NCBI RefSeq assembly: GCF_000744945.1
Contig: NZ_JQMX01000001.1
Coordinates: forward strand, 3,023,130 to 3,087,129
Direction of reading: 5' to 3'
Source: Carnobacterium maltaromaticum DSM 20342
GTDB lineage: Bacteria; Bacillota; Bacilli; Lactobacillales; Carnobacteriaceae
DNA: 64,000 bases
Part shown: positions 35,098-44,043 of the stretch, piece after piece
Position numbering within the stretch: position 1 is the stretch's first letter
Layout of the letters: every line of letters starts with the position of its first letter
Translations under genes and position numbers: made by a program
Notes under the pieces: generated by a model
Seen by the model: the letters and a program-made list of their open reading frames with translations, nothing else
Told to the model about the DNA's origin: nothing
The model's database searches: none

Positions 35098-35835
35098 TTA
35101 ATTAATAATATCGAGCCGTTTAGTTATGGCGCCGTCTAATAAATCTTTATACTCTTTTTGATGCTCTGTTAGGTAATCTTCAAGAGATTTTTGGTTTTCA
35201 GCAGACCATTTTGGGTCAATTTTGACTAAATTTACCTGCGCATCAACTTCCACAGTCGCATCATACGTTACCTTTGGATCATTGGCTTTTGAAATGACGA
35301 TATAGAGTTTATTTCCTTGTTTAACTTTAACCACAAGTGGGTCTTTTCTAGCAATAACCCAAGGGCTATTTTCTTTTAAGGGAATCGGATTAAAGCCATT
35401 TTCCATAATGTAAGTCGAATAGGTAATATCTTTTTCTTTGAGAACATATCCTCCTAAATAGCGAATGTCATCATTTTTCCAAGAATGAGCCGATATATTT
35501 GTTAAATATCGTTTTTCATCCAGTCTTAATTTAAGATTAAAGCCAGCATAAATCAAGAAAAGTATGCCTATCACTAAAAGAATTTTTTTATAACGTCCAT
35601 TCCATCTTAGTTTGTTTGATAAATTTTTTGTCATTGTTGTGTCCTCCCGCAATAAGTTATCGAGAGAGATACCAAATAAATCACTAATCGCTACAATCGT
35701 TTCCAAATCAGGATAATTTCTGCCAACTTCCCAACTAGAAACAGTTGAACGAGAGACATTTAATAAGGCACTTAATTGTTCTTGTGTAAGCTCCTTTCTT
35801 AATCGTTGCTCTTTAATTTTATCTCCAATGTTCAT
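35098..35835 (-). CDS. Membrane-anchored XRE-family regulator
   Basis: A 245-residue protein with an N-terminal helix-turn-helix (LTQEQLSALLNVSRSTVSSWEVGRNYPDLETIV) and one transmembrane segment near residues 84-101 (ILLVIGILFLIYAGF). An extracytoplasmic domain of unknown type follows. ATG 35835 is used since AAGGAG lies 9 bases upstream; an ATG 9 bases earlier is too close to it. The architecture suggests a one-component sensor. An operator-like palindrome lies upstream. Confidence 0.8.
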   Translation of the reverse strand: MNIGDKIKEQRLRKELTQEQLSALLNVSRSTVSSWEVGRNYPDLETIVAISDLFGISLDNLLREDTTMTKNLSNKLRWNGRYKKILLVIGILFLIYAGFNLKLRLDEKRYLTNISAHSWKNDDIRYLGGYVLKEKDITYSTYIMENGFNPIPLKENSPWVIARKDPLVVKVKQGNKLYIVISKANDPKVTYDATVEVDAQVNLVKIDPKWSAENQKSLEDYLTEHQKEYKDLLDGAITKRLDIIN

Positions 35836-35896
35836 GAGTATCATCTCCTTCCTTTTCATTATCTCGATAAGCGGTTCTTAAGGGTAGCCATTATTC

Positions 35897-35924
35897 GTAT
35901 CACTATTGATTTTTCTAGTGATAC
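35897..35924. promoter_or_regulatory. Operator-like inverted repeat upstream of the XRE gene
   Basis: GTATCACTA (35897-35905) and TAGTGATAC (35916-35924) are perfect inverted repeats 62 bases upstream of the minus-strand XRE gene. Autoregulation is the simplest reading. Confidence 0.5.
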
Positions 35925-36054
35925 AATCTGTATCATCTTGATTTATCAGTGTTTCTAGACTGTAAAACTAAAAAATAAGTGCTTTAAAATTTGTTTGAAG
36001 GTAGTGCATATAGTTAACAAAATTAAATTTAATAAAGCTAAGGGAGGTAAAAAT

Positions 36055-36186
36055 ATGAAGCGACATACCACGAATTATAGTAACACATTTATTGCAGTTG
36101 CAGAAGATTACACGAAAAGCTATTGCTGGGGAGTCCACAGTGATCAAGATGAAGAAAGCCTGCAACAAATTAAAGCAAGGCATTAA
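36055..36186 (+). pseudogene. DUF6157-type gene reduced by an internal deletion
   Basis: The 43-codon frame opens MKRHTTNYSNTFIAVAEDY, the typical N-terminus of DUF6157 proteins, which are about 130 residues. It jumps at once to TKSYCWGVHSD, matching their near-C-terminal KRYGWGVHSD segment. About two thirds of the protein is missing, yet the frame is kept and a GGGAGG ribosome binding site remains. It is either a decayed gene or a translated mini-protein. The family assignment is from memory of its motifs. Confidence 0.55.
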
Positions 36187-36202
36187 AAAAAGAAATAAAT
36201 AG

Positions 36203-36252
36203 AAAACACAAATAACCTACAAGAGAGGACGTGTAAGTTGTTTGCGTTTTTT
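36203..36252. terminator. Terminator after the DUF6157 remnant
   Basis: AAAACACAAATAACCTACA (36203-36221) pairs with the segment 36232-36250 apart from G-T or single mismatches, followed by T. It also lies after the convergent MFS gene. Confidence 0.6.
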
Positions 36253-36268
36253 GTAGAAGGTTACTTTC

Positions 36269-37536
36269 TTATTTTGAAGGTTTTTCTAATTTTTTTTGTA
36301 ATTGTTTATCATAATTTCTCGCTACTGGAATCATGAAATTAATGATTCCACAAATGATCGTTCCGATTCCTGCAAAGAGAAATATTTTTTCGACACCAAA
36401 CTTATCCGCTAAAGGACCTGCAAAGATTAAACCAACAGGACCAGTAATACTCATTAGGGAATTTAATACCCCTAGTACTCGTCCTAGAACGTTAGGCTCG
36501 TAGCTTTGTTGAATCATTGCCATCAGAAGAGTATTGAAGTAGGGTGTAGCAAATCCAGCAAATGAGTTTAGAATAATAAAGTAGAAAAATCCTGTTCTTG
36601 TTGGGGGTAATATACCACTCAATCCGATAGTGATTCCGATGACGAAATAGGCCATAAAGACTAGTTTCATTCGATCTTTCCATTTGCCAAAAATTCCGAT
36701 AACAGCTCCACCTAGTAGCATACCAATCGAGTATACGACTTCAATAAGTCCGGCTTCTCCGACAGTTCCATTAAAATAGCCAATCGTCATTAAAGGGTAA
36801 AGACTAGCTGCAGGCATAAAAATTACGTGAAAATGGCTCCTACAATTGTAATGTACCAAAGACCTTTATTTTCAGTTAATTTTTTTAAACCGAATTTACT
36901 ATCAGCTAATAAATGGATTGTTTCTCCCTCTGAAAGAATTCGAGGAATTGTCACAAATAGTAATAAGCCCACTCCAAAAACGGCTCCTAAGACATCTAGT
37001 AAAATTAAATGATTCATTGGAACAATGGAGAAAAGTAAGGCTCCTAATGCAGGTGCAATAATAAAATTAGCGGATTGGACCATGCCTAACTGTCCGTTTA
37101 CCTTAGTTAGCTCTTCTTCTGGAACCATCGTTGGCAAAATTGATTGAATAGTGGGCATTTGAAAAGTTTGGGCAACTGAACGGATAAATAAGGAGACGAA
37201 AACGAGCCACAAAGGGAAATCTGAGGCAATTGTACCTGTAATCGCTAAAATCAGGGCAAAAATTGCCACAATGATATCAGTCACAATTAACAATGTTTTT
37301 TTGTTCCATTTATCAACAAATGAGCCGACAAATGGGCTTAAAATAACCATTGGAAGCATGCCAAGTATGGTTGCGAAACTTAATACGGTTGCTGAACCAG
37401 TTGTTTTAGTTAAATACCAAATAATTGAATATTGGACAACCATACTCGTAATACCAGATAAAAATTGGCCAGAAAGAAAGAGGTAAAAATTTTTTCGCCA
37501 ATGAGTCAGATCAAATGAATTTTCAGTTTTAGACAT
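36269..37536 (-). pseudogene. MFS transporter (multidrug type), frameshifted
   Basis: Two overlapping minus-strand frames together make one 12-helix major facilitator of about 422 residues. The N-terminal half (from MSKTENSFDLTHWRKNFYLF) stops after VGAIFT near 36823. The C-terminal half resumes in another frame at FMPAASLYPLMTIGYF. Adding one G in ACG-TAATTTTTATG restores TVIFMPAAS, so a one-base deletion is the simplest cause. Homologues export drugs such as macrolides. ATG 37536 is preferred (GGAG 9 bases upstream). Sequencing error remains possible. Confidence 0.8.
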
Positions 37537-37660
37537 AATCAGCACTCCTAATAGTTAGTGGTGGGTTAGCTGTTATAAGATTATTAGATAAGTTGATTTT
37601 AGCTGATATAAAAAAACAGGCAACCACACATAAGTAAACTAAAAGGGCTGCCTATTTTAT

Positions 37661-38200
37661 TTAAAAGGATGAATCTGGTCCCGCTAAAAATTTAAGCTCT
37701 TCGGGAGTAGATTCTCTACCTAAAACTTGATTACGGTGCGGATAACGACCAAACCGTTCGATAATAACTTTATGTTTTAATTCAAAAGCATAATTATTTT
37801 CCAAGCCTTCACCAGCAAAAAGCGTCAGAGCCTCTTCGTGAATGACTAAAGATTCAGAGTGCATAAAAGGCATATAAAGAAAGGCTTGTTGTTCAACAGG
37901 TAAGTCCGAAACATTAAAATGACGTATGGCTTCTTGAGCCAAAACTAAAGCCATTCCATCATAGGCAAAAGCTTCAGGCTTATCGCGAAATAAGTTTCTT
38001 GAAAACTGATCTAATACAATAATTTCAGCTAAACATCCTTCTAAACAATCACGCCACTGACTTAATTCGCCATTTTTTGCTTGCGTATGAACGGTGCCAA
38101 AACGTCGTAAAAGTTCTTGGTCAAAAGCATCATCTTTTTTAAACCATAACTCTTGATCAATCTCATTAAACCAAAAGTTTAAAATATCTTGATAAGTCAT
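37661..38200 (-). CDS. DUF924 family protein
   Basis: A 179-residue cytoplasmic helical protein of the DUF924 family. It has the hallmarks ILNFWF, LIVLDQFSRNLFRDKPEAFAYD-like sequence, FLYMPFMHSE and the RFGRYPHRNQVLGRESTPEE block. Its biochemical function is unknown. It begins 5 bases downstream of the dioxygenase stop, so it is in one operon with it. Confidence 0.88.
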   Translation of the reverse strand: MTYQDILNFWFNEIDQELWFKKDDAFDQELLRRFGTVHTQAKNGELSQWRDCLEGCLAEIIVLDQFSRNLFRDKPEAFAYDGMALVLAQEAIRHFNVSDLPVEQQAFLYMPFMHSESLVIHEEALTLFAGEGLENNYAFELKHKVIIERFGRYPHRNQVLGRESTPEELKFLAGPDSSF

Positions 38201-38205
38201 TTTAG

Positions 38206-39180
38206 TTACCTACTTTCTGTTTGTGGATGACTACTGGCTAAACTTGCTTCAATTGCACTACGTTTAGGAGCTAAAAAAGTAGGTAAATACAAAGGTACTT
38301 GATCTAAATCCAGGCCTTCATAGTTTTCTTTAACAAAATGCGTATCTAAAGTAGCGACTTCAATTAGAATACCGTTAGCTTCTCTAAAATAGAGGGATTT
38401 AAAGAACTCACGATTTTTGATGCCAGAATTTAAAAAGTTTTTTAGACTAATTTCTTCTTGAATTTCTTGTAACTCATGCTCATCTTTAGCTGAAAAGGCA
38501 ACATGGTGAGTCCCTCCAATCCCCATCACCTCTAAAGGACTTTTTTTGTCTTCAATTAAATGAACCTCTTGATAAAAAAGCTCATTATGATTCCCTAAAA
38601 TGGCAATTGGAGTAGGTTCTGTCGTTAATTTTGTTAGAAGTGTCCAGTCAAAGAATTTCTTGAAAAGCTGTTTCGTAGCTTCTAAGTAACGAACTCTTAA
38701 ATGAATCGAGTGAATGCCTAAAATAGCATTCTCTCCACTGATTTCGTCAGTAATACGTGGTAAATAATGGGTTGTTTGTTTTTCAGTTAAGGGCATAAAA
38801 CCTAATTGAACGCCGTCAAAATCTTCAAAGCGCAAAATTTTACTGTTATTGTAACTTTCAATCTCACAATTAAAGATACCAAGGCTGTTTAAGCGTTTTT
38901 CCCAAAAAAGCAAAGACTCTTCAGATGGGACTAAAAAAACAGTTCGATCAATAGCGTTGGTACCAAATTTATGATCGACGCCATTTTTCATTTCAAAAAC
39001 GGTAAATTCAGTTCCTGGACGACCAGCAGTATCTCCGAAGAAAGTATGATACATTTCATTATCATCTTGATTGACTGTTTTTAGTAGTAAATTTAAACCG
39101 AGTGTATTATGATAAAAATGGAAGGATTGCTGAATATCACGATTAATAACTGAAACATGATGAATAAGTGTGTTTTTCAT
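38206..39180 (-). CDS. Ring-cleaving dioxygenase, VOC family (MhqO-like)
   Basis: A 324-residue protein with two tandem VOC domains (HHVSVINRDIQQSFHFYHNTLGLNLL and GIHSIHLRVRYLEATKQLF). The metal ligands His/His/Glu are plausible in HHVS, THHVAF and ILIEVAT. Related proteins cleave hydroquinones in the Bacillus MhqR regulon. ATG 39180 is chosen (AAAGGA upstream); the open frame extends 32 codons into the divergent gene. It is divergent from an MhqD-like hydrolase. Confidence 0.82.
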   Translation of the reverse strand: MKNTLIHHVSVINRDIQQSFHFYHNTLGLNLLLKTVNQDDNEMYHTFFGDTAGRPGTEFTVFEMKNGVDHKFGTNAIDRTVFLVPSEESLLFWEKRLNSLGIFNCEIESYNNSKILRFEDFDGVQLGFMPLTEKQTTHYLPRITDEISGENAILGIHSIHLRVRYLEATKQLFKKFFDWTLLTKLTTEPTPIAILGNHNELFYQEVHLIEDKKSPLEVMGIGGTHHVAFSAKDEHELQEIQEEISLKNFLNSGIKNREFFKSLYFREANGILIEVATLDTHFVKENYEGLDLDQVPLYLPTFLAPKRSAIEASLASSHPQTESR

Positions 39181-39222
39181 AGTTTGATTCCTTTCAAATA
39201 CAATTTTTAGGAGAATAATTAT

Positions 39223-39801
39223 ATGAATTATTTTATCACAGATAAGAATAATAAGGAATTTTTTGTGTTGTTTCATGGTACAGGAGGAAATGAATATTCA
39301 TTACTTTTTGTTAGTGGGGACCTTAATCCCGAAGCTGGAGTCATTAGTTTTTTAGGAAATTCTGGAACAGGAACAACGCGTCGTTTCTTTAATCCGTTGA
39401 TTGAAGGTACGCTAGATCGAGCTGATTTTAATCAAAATGTGGCGACCTTTTTAGATACCTGGACAGAAATCAAGCCTCAAAATGCTAAATTAACATTTAT
39501 TGGCTATTCTAATGGTGCTAATTTTTTACTAGGCATCCTTGAAAAAGCTCCTGAAATAGCTGATAAGATTATATTGATGCATCCCGCTAATTTAGGGTAC
39601 ATATTTAAAGAACAAACGAACACACCTATTTTACTAACCTATGGAGCAAATGATTACATGGTTCCACCAGGTGATGTGCTAGCATTAGCGAATCAAATGA
39701 AGCCATTTTTCCCAAAATTAGAAGCGAAATTATTAGATTCAGGTCATGAAGTAACCGATCTTGAAGTAAAAACAATTAAGAATTTTTTGAATCAGCACTA
39801 A
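39223..39801 (+). CDS. Alpha/beta hydrolase, MhqD-like carboxylesterase
   Basis: A 192-residue esterase or dienelactone-hydrolase-like protein. The oxyanion region is FHGTGGNEYSL and the nucleophile elbow GYSNGA holds Ser96. Asp144 (YGANDYMVP) and His175 (DSGHEV) complete the triad. In Bacillus the partner MhqD acts with the dioxygenase against quinones. Here the two genes are divergent with only 42 bases between them, but no MhqR-type regulator is adjacent. Confidence 0.83.
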   Translation: MNYFITDKNNKEFFVLFHGTGGNEYSLLFVSGDLNPEAGVISFLGNSGTGTTRRFFNPLIEGTLDRADFNQNVATFLDTWTEIKPQNAKLTFIGYSNGANFLLGILEKAPEIADKIILMHPANLGYIFKEQTNTPILLTYGANDYMVPPGDVLALANQMKPFFPKLEAKLLDSGHEVTDLEVKTIKNFLNQH

Positions 39802-39825
39802 ATAGATTGTTAAAGGAGAGGAAAG

Positions 39826-40815
39826 ATGAAGAAGTTTTTTTTATGGTTAGCTGGACTGATAATTCTCCTATCAATTGGACTGACAATTGTGTTTAATCTA
39901 ACACCACTACCTATGATCAGTCTCGCACGCCAGGTTTTATTTTCTGTGCCAACTGATACGCGAAAACCAGAATATACAGAAGGCAGTGTAACGGTTTTAA
40001 CGAACAAGTCTTATACTGGAAAATACAAACAAAGTACATTTGATTTATATCTTCCCGACATTCCATTACCTAATGAACCAACGATTGCTTGGGTTCACGG
40101 TGGTGGATATATTGGCGGAGATAAACTGGAAGAAAAAGAATATGCTACAAAATTAGCTGATAATGGCTATTCTGTTGCAGTTATGAACTATGAACTTGTT
40201 CCTGAAACTACTTACCCAATACCAGTTAGACAAGTAGGTGAATTTATTAAGCATCTCGAGGCTAATCAAGAGGTATATGGACTCAGTATGGTTAATTTAT
40301 TTATTGCTGGTGATTCGGCAGGTGCTCAAATAGCCAGTCAATTTATAGCTGCTCAAACAAATCCAGCTTATGGGAAACAAATTCAGGTAGAGGCTGTTCC
40401 AACGCTTAAGGAAATTAAAGGAGCATTGCTGTATTGTGGTCCATATAACTTAATCGATATTGTTGAGGACTCGACTTCACAGATTGTTAGTTTTTCCTTT
40501 GATAAAATTGGCTGGAGCTATTTTGATGAACGTAACTGGGAAAATTCAGAAAAAGCGAAGCTTTCAGTTGTGCCAAATTACGTTAACAAAGACTTTCCAC
40601 CTACCTTTATAACGGATGGCAATACGTCTTCTTTTGAGCAACAGGGAAGAGAGTTTGCAAGTAAATTAGAAGAAGTCGGAGTACCTATAAAAACAAGATT
40701 TTTTGATTCAAAAGAGGTCGAAACGCGGCATGAATACCAATTTAAATTAACGACGCCCCCTGGAAAAATAGCATTTGAAGATACCTTGAATTTTTTAAAG
40801 GCATATCAAAAGTAA
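39826..40815 (+). CDS. Membrane-anchored or secreted alpha/beta hydrolase (esterase/lipase)
   Basis: A 329-residue esterase of the hormone-sensitive-lipase-like group. It has an N-terminal hydrophobic segment (residues 3-25), the oxyanion motif HGGGYIGGD (His91) and nucleophile Ser164 in AGDSAGAQIA. The lack of a clear cleavage site suggests an N-terminal anchor. AGGAGAGG lies before the ATG, and the gene is 24 bases after the MhqD-like hydrolase. The substrate is unknown. Confidence 0.82.
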   Translation: MKKFFLWLAGLIILLSIGLTIVFNLTPLPMISLARQVLFSVPTDTRKPEYTEGSVTVLTNKSYTGKYKQSTFDLYLPDIPLPNEPTIAWVHGGGYIGGDKLEEKEYATKLADNGYSVAVMNYELVPETTYPIPVRQVGEFIKHLEANQEVYGLSMVNLFIAGDSAGAQIASQFIAAQTNPAYGKQIQVEAVPTLKEIKGALLYCGPYNLIDIVEDSTSQIVSFSFDKIGWSYFDERNWENSEKAKLSVVPNYVNKDFPPTFITDGNTSSFEQQGREFASKLEEVGVPIKTRFFDSKEVETRHEYQFKLTTPPGKIAFEDTLNFLKAYQK

Positions 40816-40882
40816 GGCTTCAATTTAAATGGGTACTAAAGTATAGATTATTTAAAAAAATAATAGTAAGGGAGTTCTGAAT

Positions 40883-41497
40883 ATGAAAAAAATAACAGTT
40901 AGAAAAGAATATTTCCAAGACAATAATGTATTTAGCGCAGATACTACTCTAGATGGCGAAGATGTGTTACGCGTCATTAAAGATCCTGTTATTCTGGCGG
41001 ATGATGAAGCTACATATGCTAGGCTTCAAAATTTTGAATTTTATAACGGAACGATTGAAGTTAAAGTTCTAAGTCGTCTTTTGCCAGATGCACCTGATCA
41101 CGCCAGAGGTTTTATCGGAGTGTCTTTTCGGATTGATGAGAATAATAGTCATTTTGAAGGGATATATATAAGACCTACCAATGGTCGTTCAGAGGATCAA
41201 GTTAGAAGAAATCGCTCTGTCCAATATTTTTCATACCCTGATTTTAAGTATGACCGTTTTCGAGAGGAAAATCCAGGTATGTATGAATCATATGCTGATA
41301 TCGGTCTGAATGAATGGATAGATATGAAAATTGAAGTAGAAAACAATAAAGCAAAACTATTTCTAAATAATGCAGAACAACCAGTCTTGATTGTTAATGA
41401 TCTTAAACTTGGAGCAATGCAAAAAGGCGGCATAGGTCTTTGGGTTGATATTGGAACAGAAGGCTTTTTTAAAGACTTAAAAATCAATAGCCTGTAA
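40883..41497 (+). CDS. Concanavalin-like (DUF1080/laminin-G-type) protein
   Basis: A 204-residue protein without signal peptide or membrane segment. Its pattern, including ARLQNFEFYNGTIEVKVLSR, GFIGVSFRIDENNSHFEGIYIRPTNG and the closing GGIGLWVDIGTEGFFKDLKI, is that of a jelly-roll carbohydrate-binding or glycosidase-like fold. An AGGGAG ribosome binding site precedes the ATG. It probably belongs to the preceding hydrolase operon. A specific activity cannot be assigned. Confidence 0.65.
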   Translation: MKKITVRKEYFQDNNVFSADTTLDGEDVLRVIKDPVILADDEATYARLQNFEFYNGTIEVKVLSRLLPDAPDHARGFIGVSFRIDENNSHFEGIYIRPTNGRSEDQVRRNRSVQYFSYPDFKYDRFREENPGMYESYADIGLNEWIDMKIEVENNKAKLFLNNAEQPVLIVNDLKLGAMQKGGIGLWVDIGTEGFFKDLKINSL

Positions 41498-41553
41498 AAC
41501 GTAGTTGATAACTAAGCCTGAATTCAATCACCTAACGTTTAAAAATGAATACT

Positions 41554-41598
41554 AAGGAGTAAACCAGAGGATATAAAATTGGGTTTGCTCCTTTTTTT
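41554..41598 (+). terminator. Terminator before the ribose operon
   Basis: AAGGAGTAAACC (41554-41565) pairs with GGTTTGCTCCTT (41582-41593, one G-T pair) and is followed by T. It isolates the hydrolase operon from rbsR. Confidence 0.82.
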
Positions 41599-41614
41599 CA
41601 CGAAATAATTCTTC

Positions 41615-41664
41615 TTGCAATTCAAAAGTAGCCGTGCTATTATAAATGTGTAATCGGTTACACA
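41615..41664 (+). promoter_or_regulatory. Ribose operon promoter with RbsR operator
   Basis: TTGCAA and TATTAT are 17 bases apart (41615-41643). Immediately downstream lies the palindrome TGTGTAATCGGTTACACA (41647-41664), a LacI-family type operator that would block initiation. This indicates autoregulation by the first gene, rbsR. A catabolite-repression role for the same palindrome is possible. Confidence 0.75.
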
Positions 41665-41683
41665 AAAGAAAAGTGGTGAGATA

Positions 41684-42664
41684 ATGACAACAATTAAAGA
41701 TGTAGCAAAGCATGCAGGTGTTTCAGTAGCGACTGTTTCACGAACAATCAACAATAGTGGATATGTTGGTGTAGAATCAAGAAAGAAAATTGAGCTGGCA
41801 ATTAAAGAACTTAATTTTTATCCGAATGAAGTTGCTAGATCATTATTCCAAAAAAAGTCTAAGTTTGTTGGATTGTTGTTGCCAGATATATCAAACCCAT
41901 TCTTTCCTTTACTTGCTAAAGGTGTCGAAGATAAGATGAACCAAATGGGGTATCAACTTATTTTAGGTAATGTGCAAGAAGATATGGACAAAGAAAAAGA
42001 ATACTTAAAAGCCTTTGCTCAAAATAACGTTGCTGGTGTATTATCAGCGATTAATGGTGGCACGAAAGAATTGAAAAATATTCCTTTAGTGATGCTTGAT
42101 CGTGTGGATACAGATAAAGAGTATGGCGTGCATTCAAATGATTTCGAAGGCGGTCAACTAGCAGCTCAAGCAATTGCAGAACGCAATCCAAAAGAAATCG
42201 TCGTGATGGTTGGTCCAAGAAGTATTCATGGCTCATTGGAACGTTTAAGAGGAACGGAAAAAGTTTTAAATAATTTCAAGTTAAACTATCATTTATTGGA
42301 AACGAGTTCTTTCCAGTTTGATGCTACCCAAGCGACAACAGATGAATTATTTAAACAATTTCCAAAAGTGGATAGCATCATTGCATCTAATGATGTTCAT
42401 GCGTTATCGATTTTACAAGAAGCTTTGCGCCGTGGCATTAAAGTGCCAGAAGTGCTTCAAATCATTGGGTATGATGATATTCCGTTTAGCCAGATGCTTT
42501 TTCCTAGTTTAGCGACGATTGCCCAACCAGCATACGAAATTGGCTTCCGTGGAGCAGAATTATTATGTGATCGAATTGAAAATAAACTGGTGAAAGAAAA
42601 AACGATTCAGTTACCAGTAAAAATAAAAATTAGAGAGTCTTTAAGGAAGAAGGTTTTAGAATGA
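41684..42664 (+). CDS. rbsR: Ribose operon repressor, LacI family
   Basis: A 326-residue regulator with an N-terminal LacI helix-turn-helix (TIKDVAKHAGVSVATVSRTINNSGYV) and a periplasmic-binding-protein-like ribose-sensing domain. It heads the rbsRKDACB operon, and its stop overlaps the rbsK start as ATGA. It most likely binds the palindrome at 41647-41664 and is released by ribose or a derivative. Confidence 0.93.
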   Translation: MTTIKDVAKHAGVSVATVSRTINNSGYVGVESRKKIELAIKELNFYPNEVARSLFQKKSKFVGLLLPDISNPFFPLLAKGVEDKMNQMGYQLILGNVQEDMDKEKEYLKAFAQNNVAGVLSAINGGTKELKNIPLVMLDRVDTDKEYGVHSNDFEGGQLAAQAIAERNPKEIVVMVGPRSIHGSLERLRGTEKVLNNFKLNYHLLETSSFQFDATQATTDELFKQFPKVDSIIASNDVHALSILQEALRRGIKVPEVLQIIGYDDIPFSQMLFPSLATIAQPAYEIGFRGAELLCDRIENKLVKEKTIQLPVKIKIRESLRKKVLE

Positions 42665-43566
42665 GTAAAATAACTGTTATTGGAAGTTTAGCAAAAGATT
42701 TTGTTGTAAGTGTAGATAAACGCCCCGTAGTTGGTGAAACAATTATTGGGAATGATTTTAAAACAACTTTTGGTGGAAAAGGAGCGAATCAAGCAGTTGC
42801 TGCTGCACGATTAGGCAGTCATGTTGCCATGATAGGGAAAGTTGGAGCAGATTCATTTGGAACAGAAATCATAGCGAATTTAAAAGAAAATCAGATCTCT
42901 GTCAGCGGTGTGGAACCCGTTACACATTTACCTAGTGGTTCGGCACATATTACTTTAGCAGATGGCGATAATAGTATTGTTGTGATATCTGGAGCCAATA
43001 ATGCTGTTGATATCCAACAACTAACTAAAAACCAAGAACGAATAAAAACTAGTGATTTAGTGTTACTGCAACAAGAAATTCCTAGCGAAACAGTCGAAGC
43101 GATTGTTGATTTTTGTTATCAACATAAGATTCCAACTGTCTTAAATCCAGCGCCAGCACGTTCAATTAGTCAAAATGTAATTGATAAAGTGACCTATTTA
43201 ACACCAAATGAGCATGAATTTGAAGAGTTATTTCCGCAATTAACGGTGTCGGAAGGCTTAGCGAAATACCCAAATAAGTTGATTATTACAGTAGGATCAA
43301 AAGGTGTGCTCTTTAATAATGGACAAGAAGAAATTTTAGTGCCTTCTTACCAAGTGACACCTGTTGATACAACTGGTGCCGGGGATACATTTAATGGAGC
43401 TTTTTCCGTAGCCTTAACGAATCAACTAAGTGTTGCAGAAAGTATCCGATTTGGAAATTTAGCGGCGTCTCTTTCCATTCAAAAATTTGGGGCACAAGGT
43501 GGTATGCCAAAACTAGAGGAATTGAAGGAGCAACCTGGATATGAAAAAACATGGAATTTTAAATAG
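42661..43566 (+). CDS. rbsK: Ribokinase
   Basis: A 301-residue PfkB-family kinase that forms ribose 5-phosphate. The N-terminal [15 protein letters not shown] and the C-terminal [12 protein letters not shown] with the catalytic Asp are the two PfkB signatures. It is coupled by overlap to rbsR upstream and to rbsD downstream (26 bases). Cytoplasmic. Confidence 0.96.
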   Translation: MSKITVIGSLAKDFVVSVDKRPVVGETIIGNDFKTTFGGKGANQAVAAARLGSHVAMIGKVGADSFGTEIIANLKENQISVSGVEPVTHLPSGSAHITLADGDNSIVVISGANNAVDIQQLTKNQERIKTSDLVLLQQEIPSETVEAIVDFCYQHKIPTVLNPAPARSISQNVIDKVTYLTPNEHEFEELFPQLTVSEGLAKYPNKLIITVGSKGVLFNNGQEEILVPSYQVTPVDTTGAGDTFNGAFSVALTNQLSVAESIRFGNLAASLSIQKFGAQGGMPKLEELKEQPGYEKTWNFK

Positions 43567-43936
43567 TGATATTTCAAAAGTATTAAGCGACTTAGGACAT
43601 ACAGATCAAATTACAATTGGCGATGCAGGTTTGCCTGTTCCAGAGGGAGTTTTAAAAATTGATTTAGCCTTAGCTTTATCAGATCCCGAATTTATAAAAG
43701 TTTTCGGCTTAGTACTAGAAGATATGGTTGTTGAAGAGATGGTGTTAGCCAAAGAAATTGGAGTTAGTAATCAAAAGCAACTTAAGCAAATAAAAGAGCT
43801 AGCCCCAATGATTCCAATTCATTACCTTAGTCATGAAGAGTTTAAGGAACAAACGAAGAAATCTAAAGTTATTATCCGTACAGGTGAAGCCACTCCTTAT
43901 TCAAATGTTATTTTACAAGCTGGAGTTATTTTTTAA
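43541..43936 (+). CDS. rbsD: D-ribose pyranase
   Basis: A 131-residue enzyme that converts pyranose ribose to the furanose form used by ribokinase. It has [22 protein letters not shown] at the start, catalytic-region DAGLPVP, and the ending [19 protein letters not shown]. It overlaps rbsK. A hairpin repeat separates it from rbsA. Confidence 0.96.
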   Translation: MKKHGILNSDISKVLSDLGHTDQITIGDAGLPVPEGVLKIDLALALSDPEFIKVFGLVLEDMVVEEMVLAKEIGVSNQKQLKQIKELAPMIPIHYLSHEEFKEQTKKSKVIIRTGEATPYSNVILQAGVIF

Positions 43937-43950
43937 TAGTTTCTTAGACT

Positions 43951-44018
43951 AGCTCTTATGAGCCAACTCTGGCAGAAGATTTCATCATTTTTCAGCAGAG
44001 TTAAACGGCTCAATGAGC
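43951..44018 (+). repeat. Long hairpin repeat, short version (copy 3)
   Basis: The outer arms AGCTCTTATGAGCC (43951-43964) and CGGCTCAATGAGC (44006-44018), with ACTCT/AGAGT inside, match the repeats at 4216-4444. The inner stem is shortened to about 30 bases (AGAAGAT ... TTTTTC) and lacks the GACAAAAAGCGTC tip. It sits between rbsD and rbsA, ending 13 bases before the rbsA ribosome binding site (GGGAGG). Confidence 0.75.
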
Positions 44019-44043
44019 ATACTACACTAGGGAGGTCCAAAAT

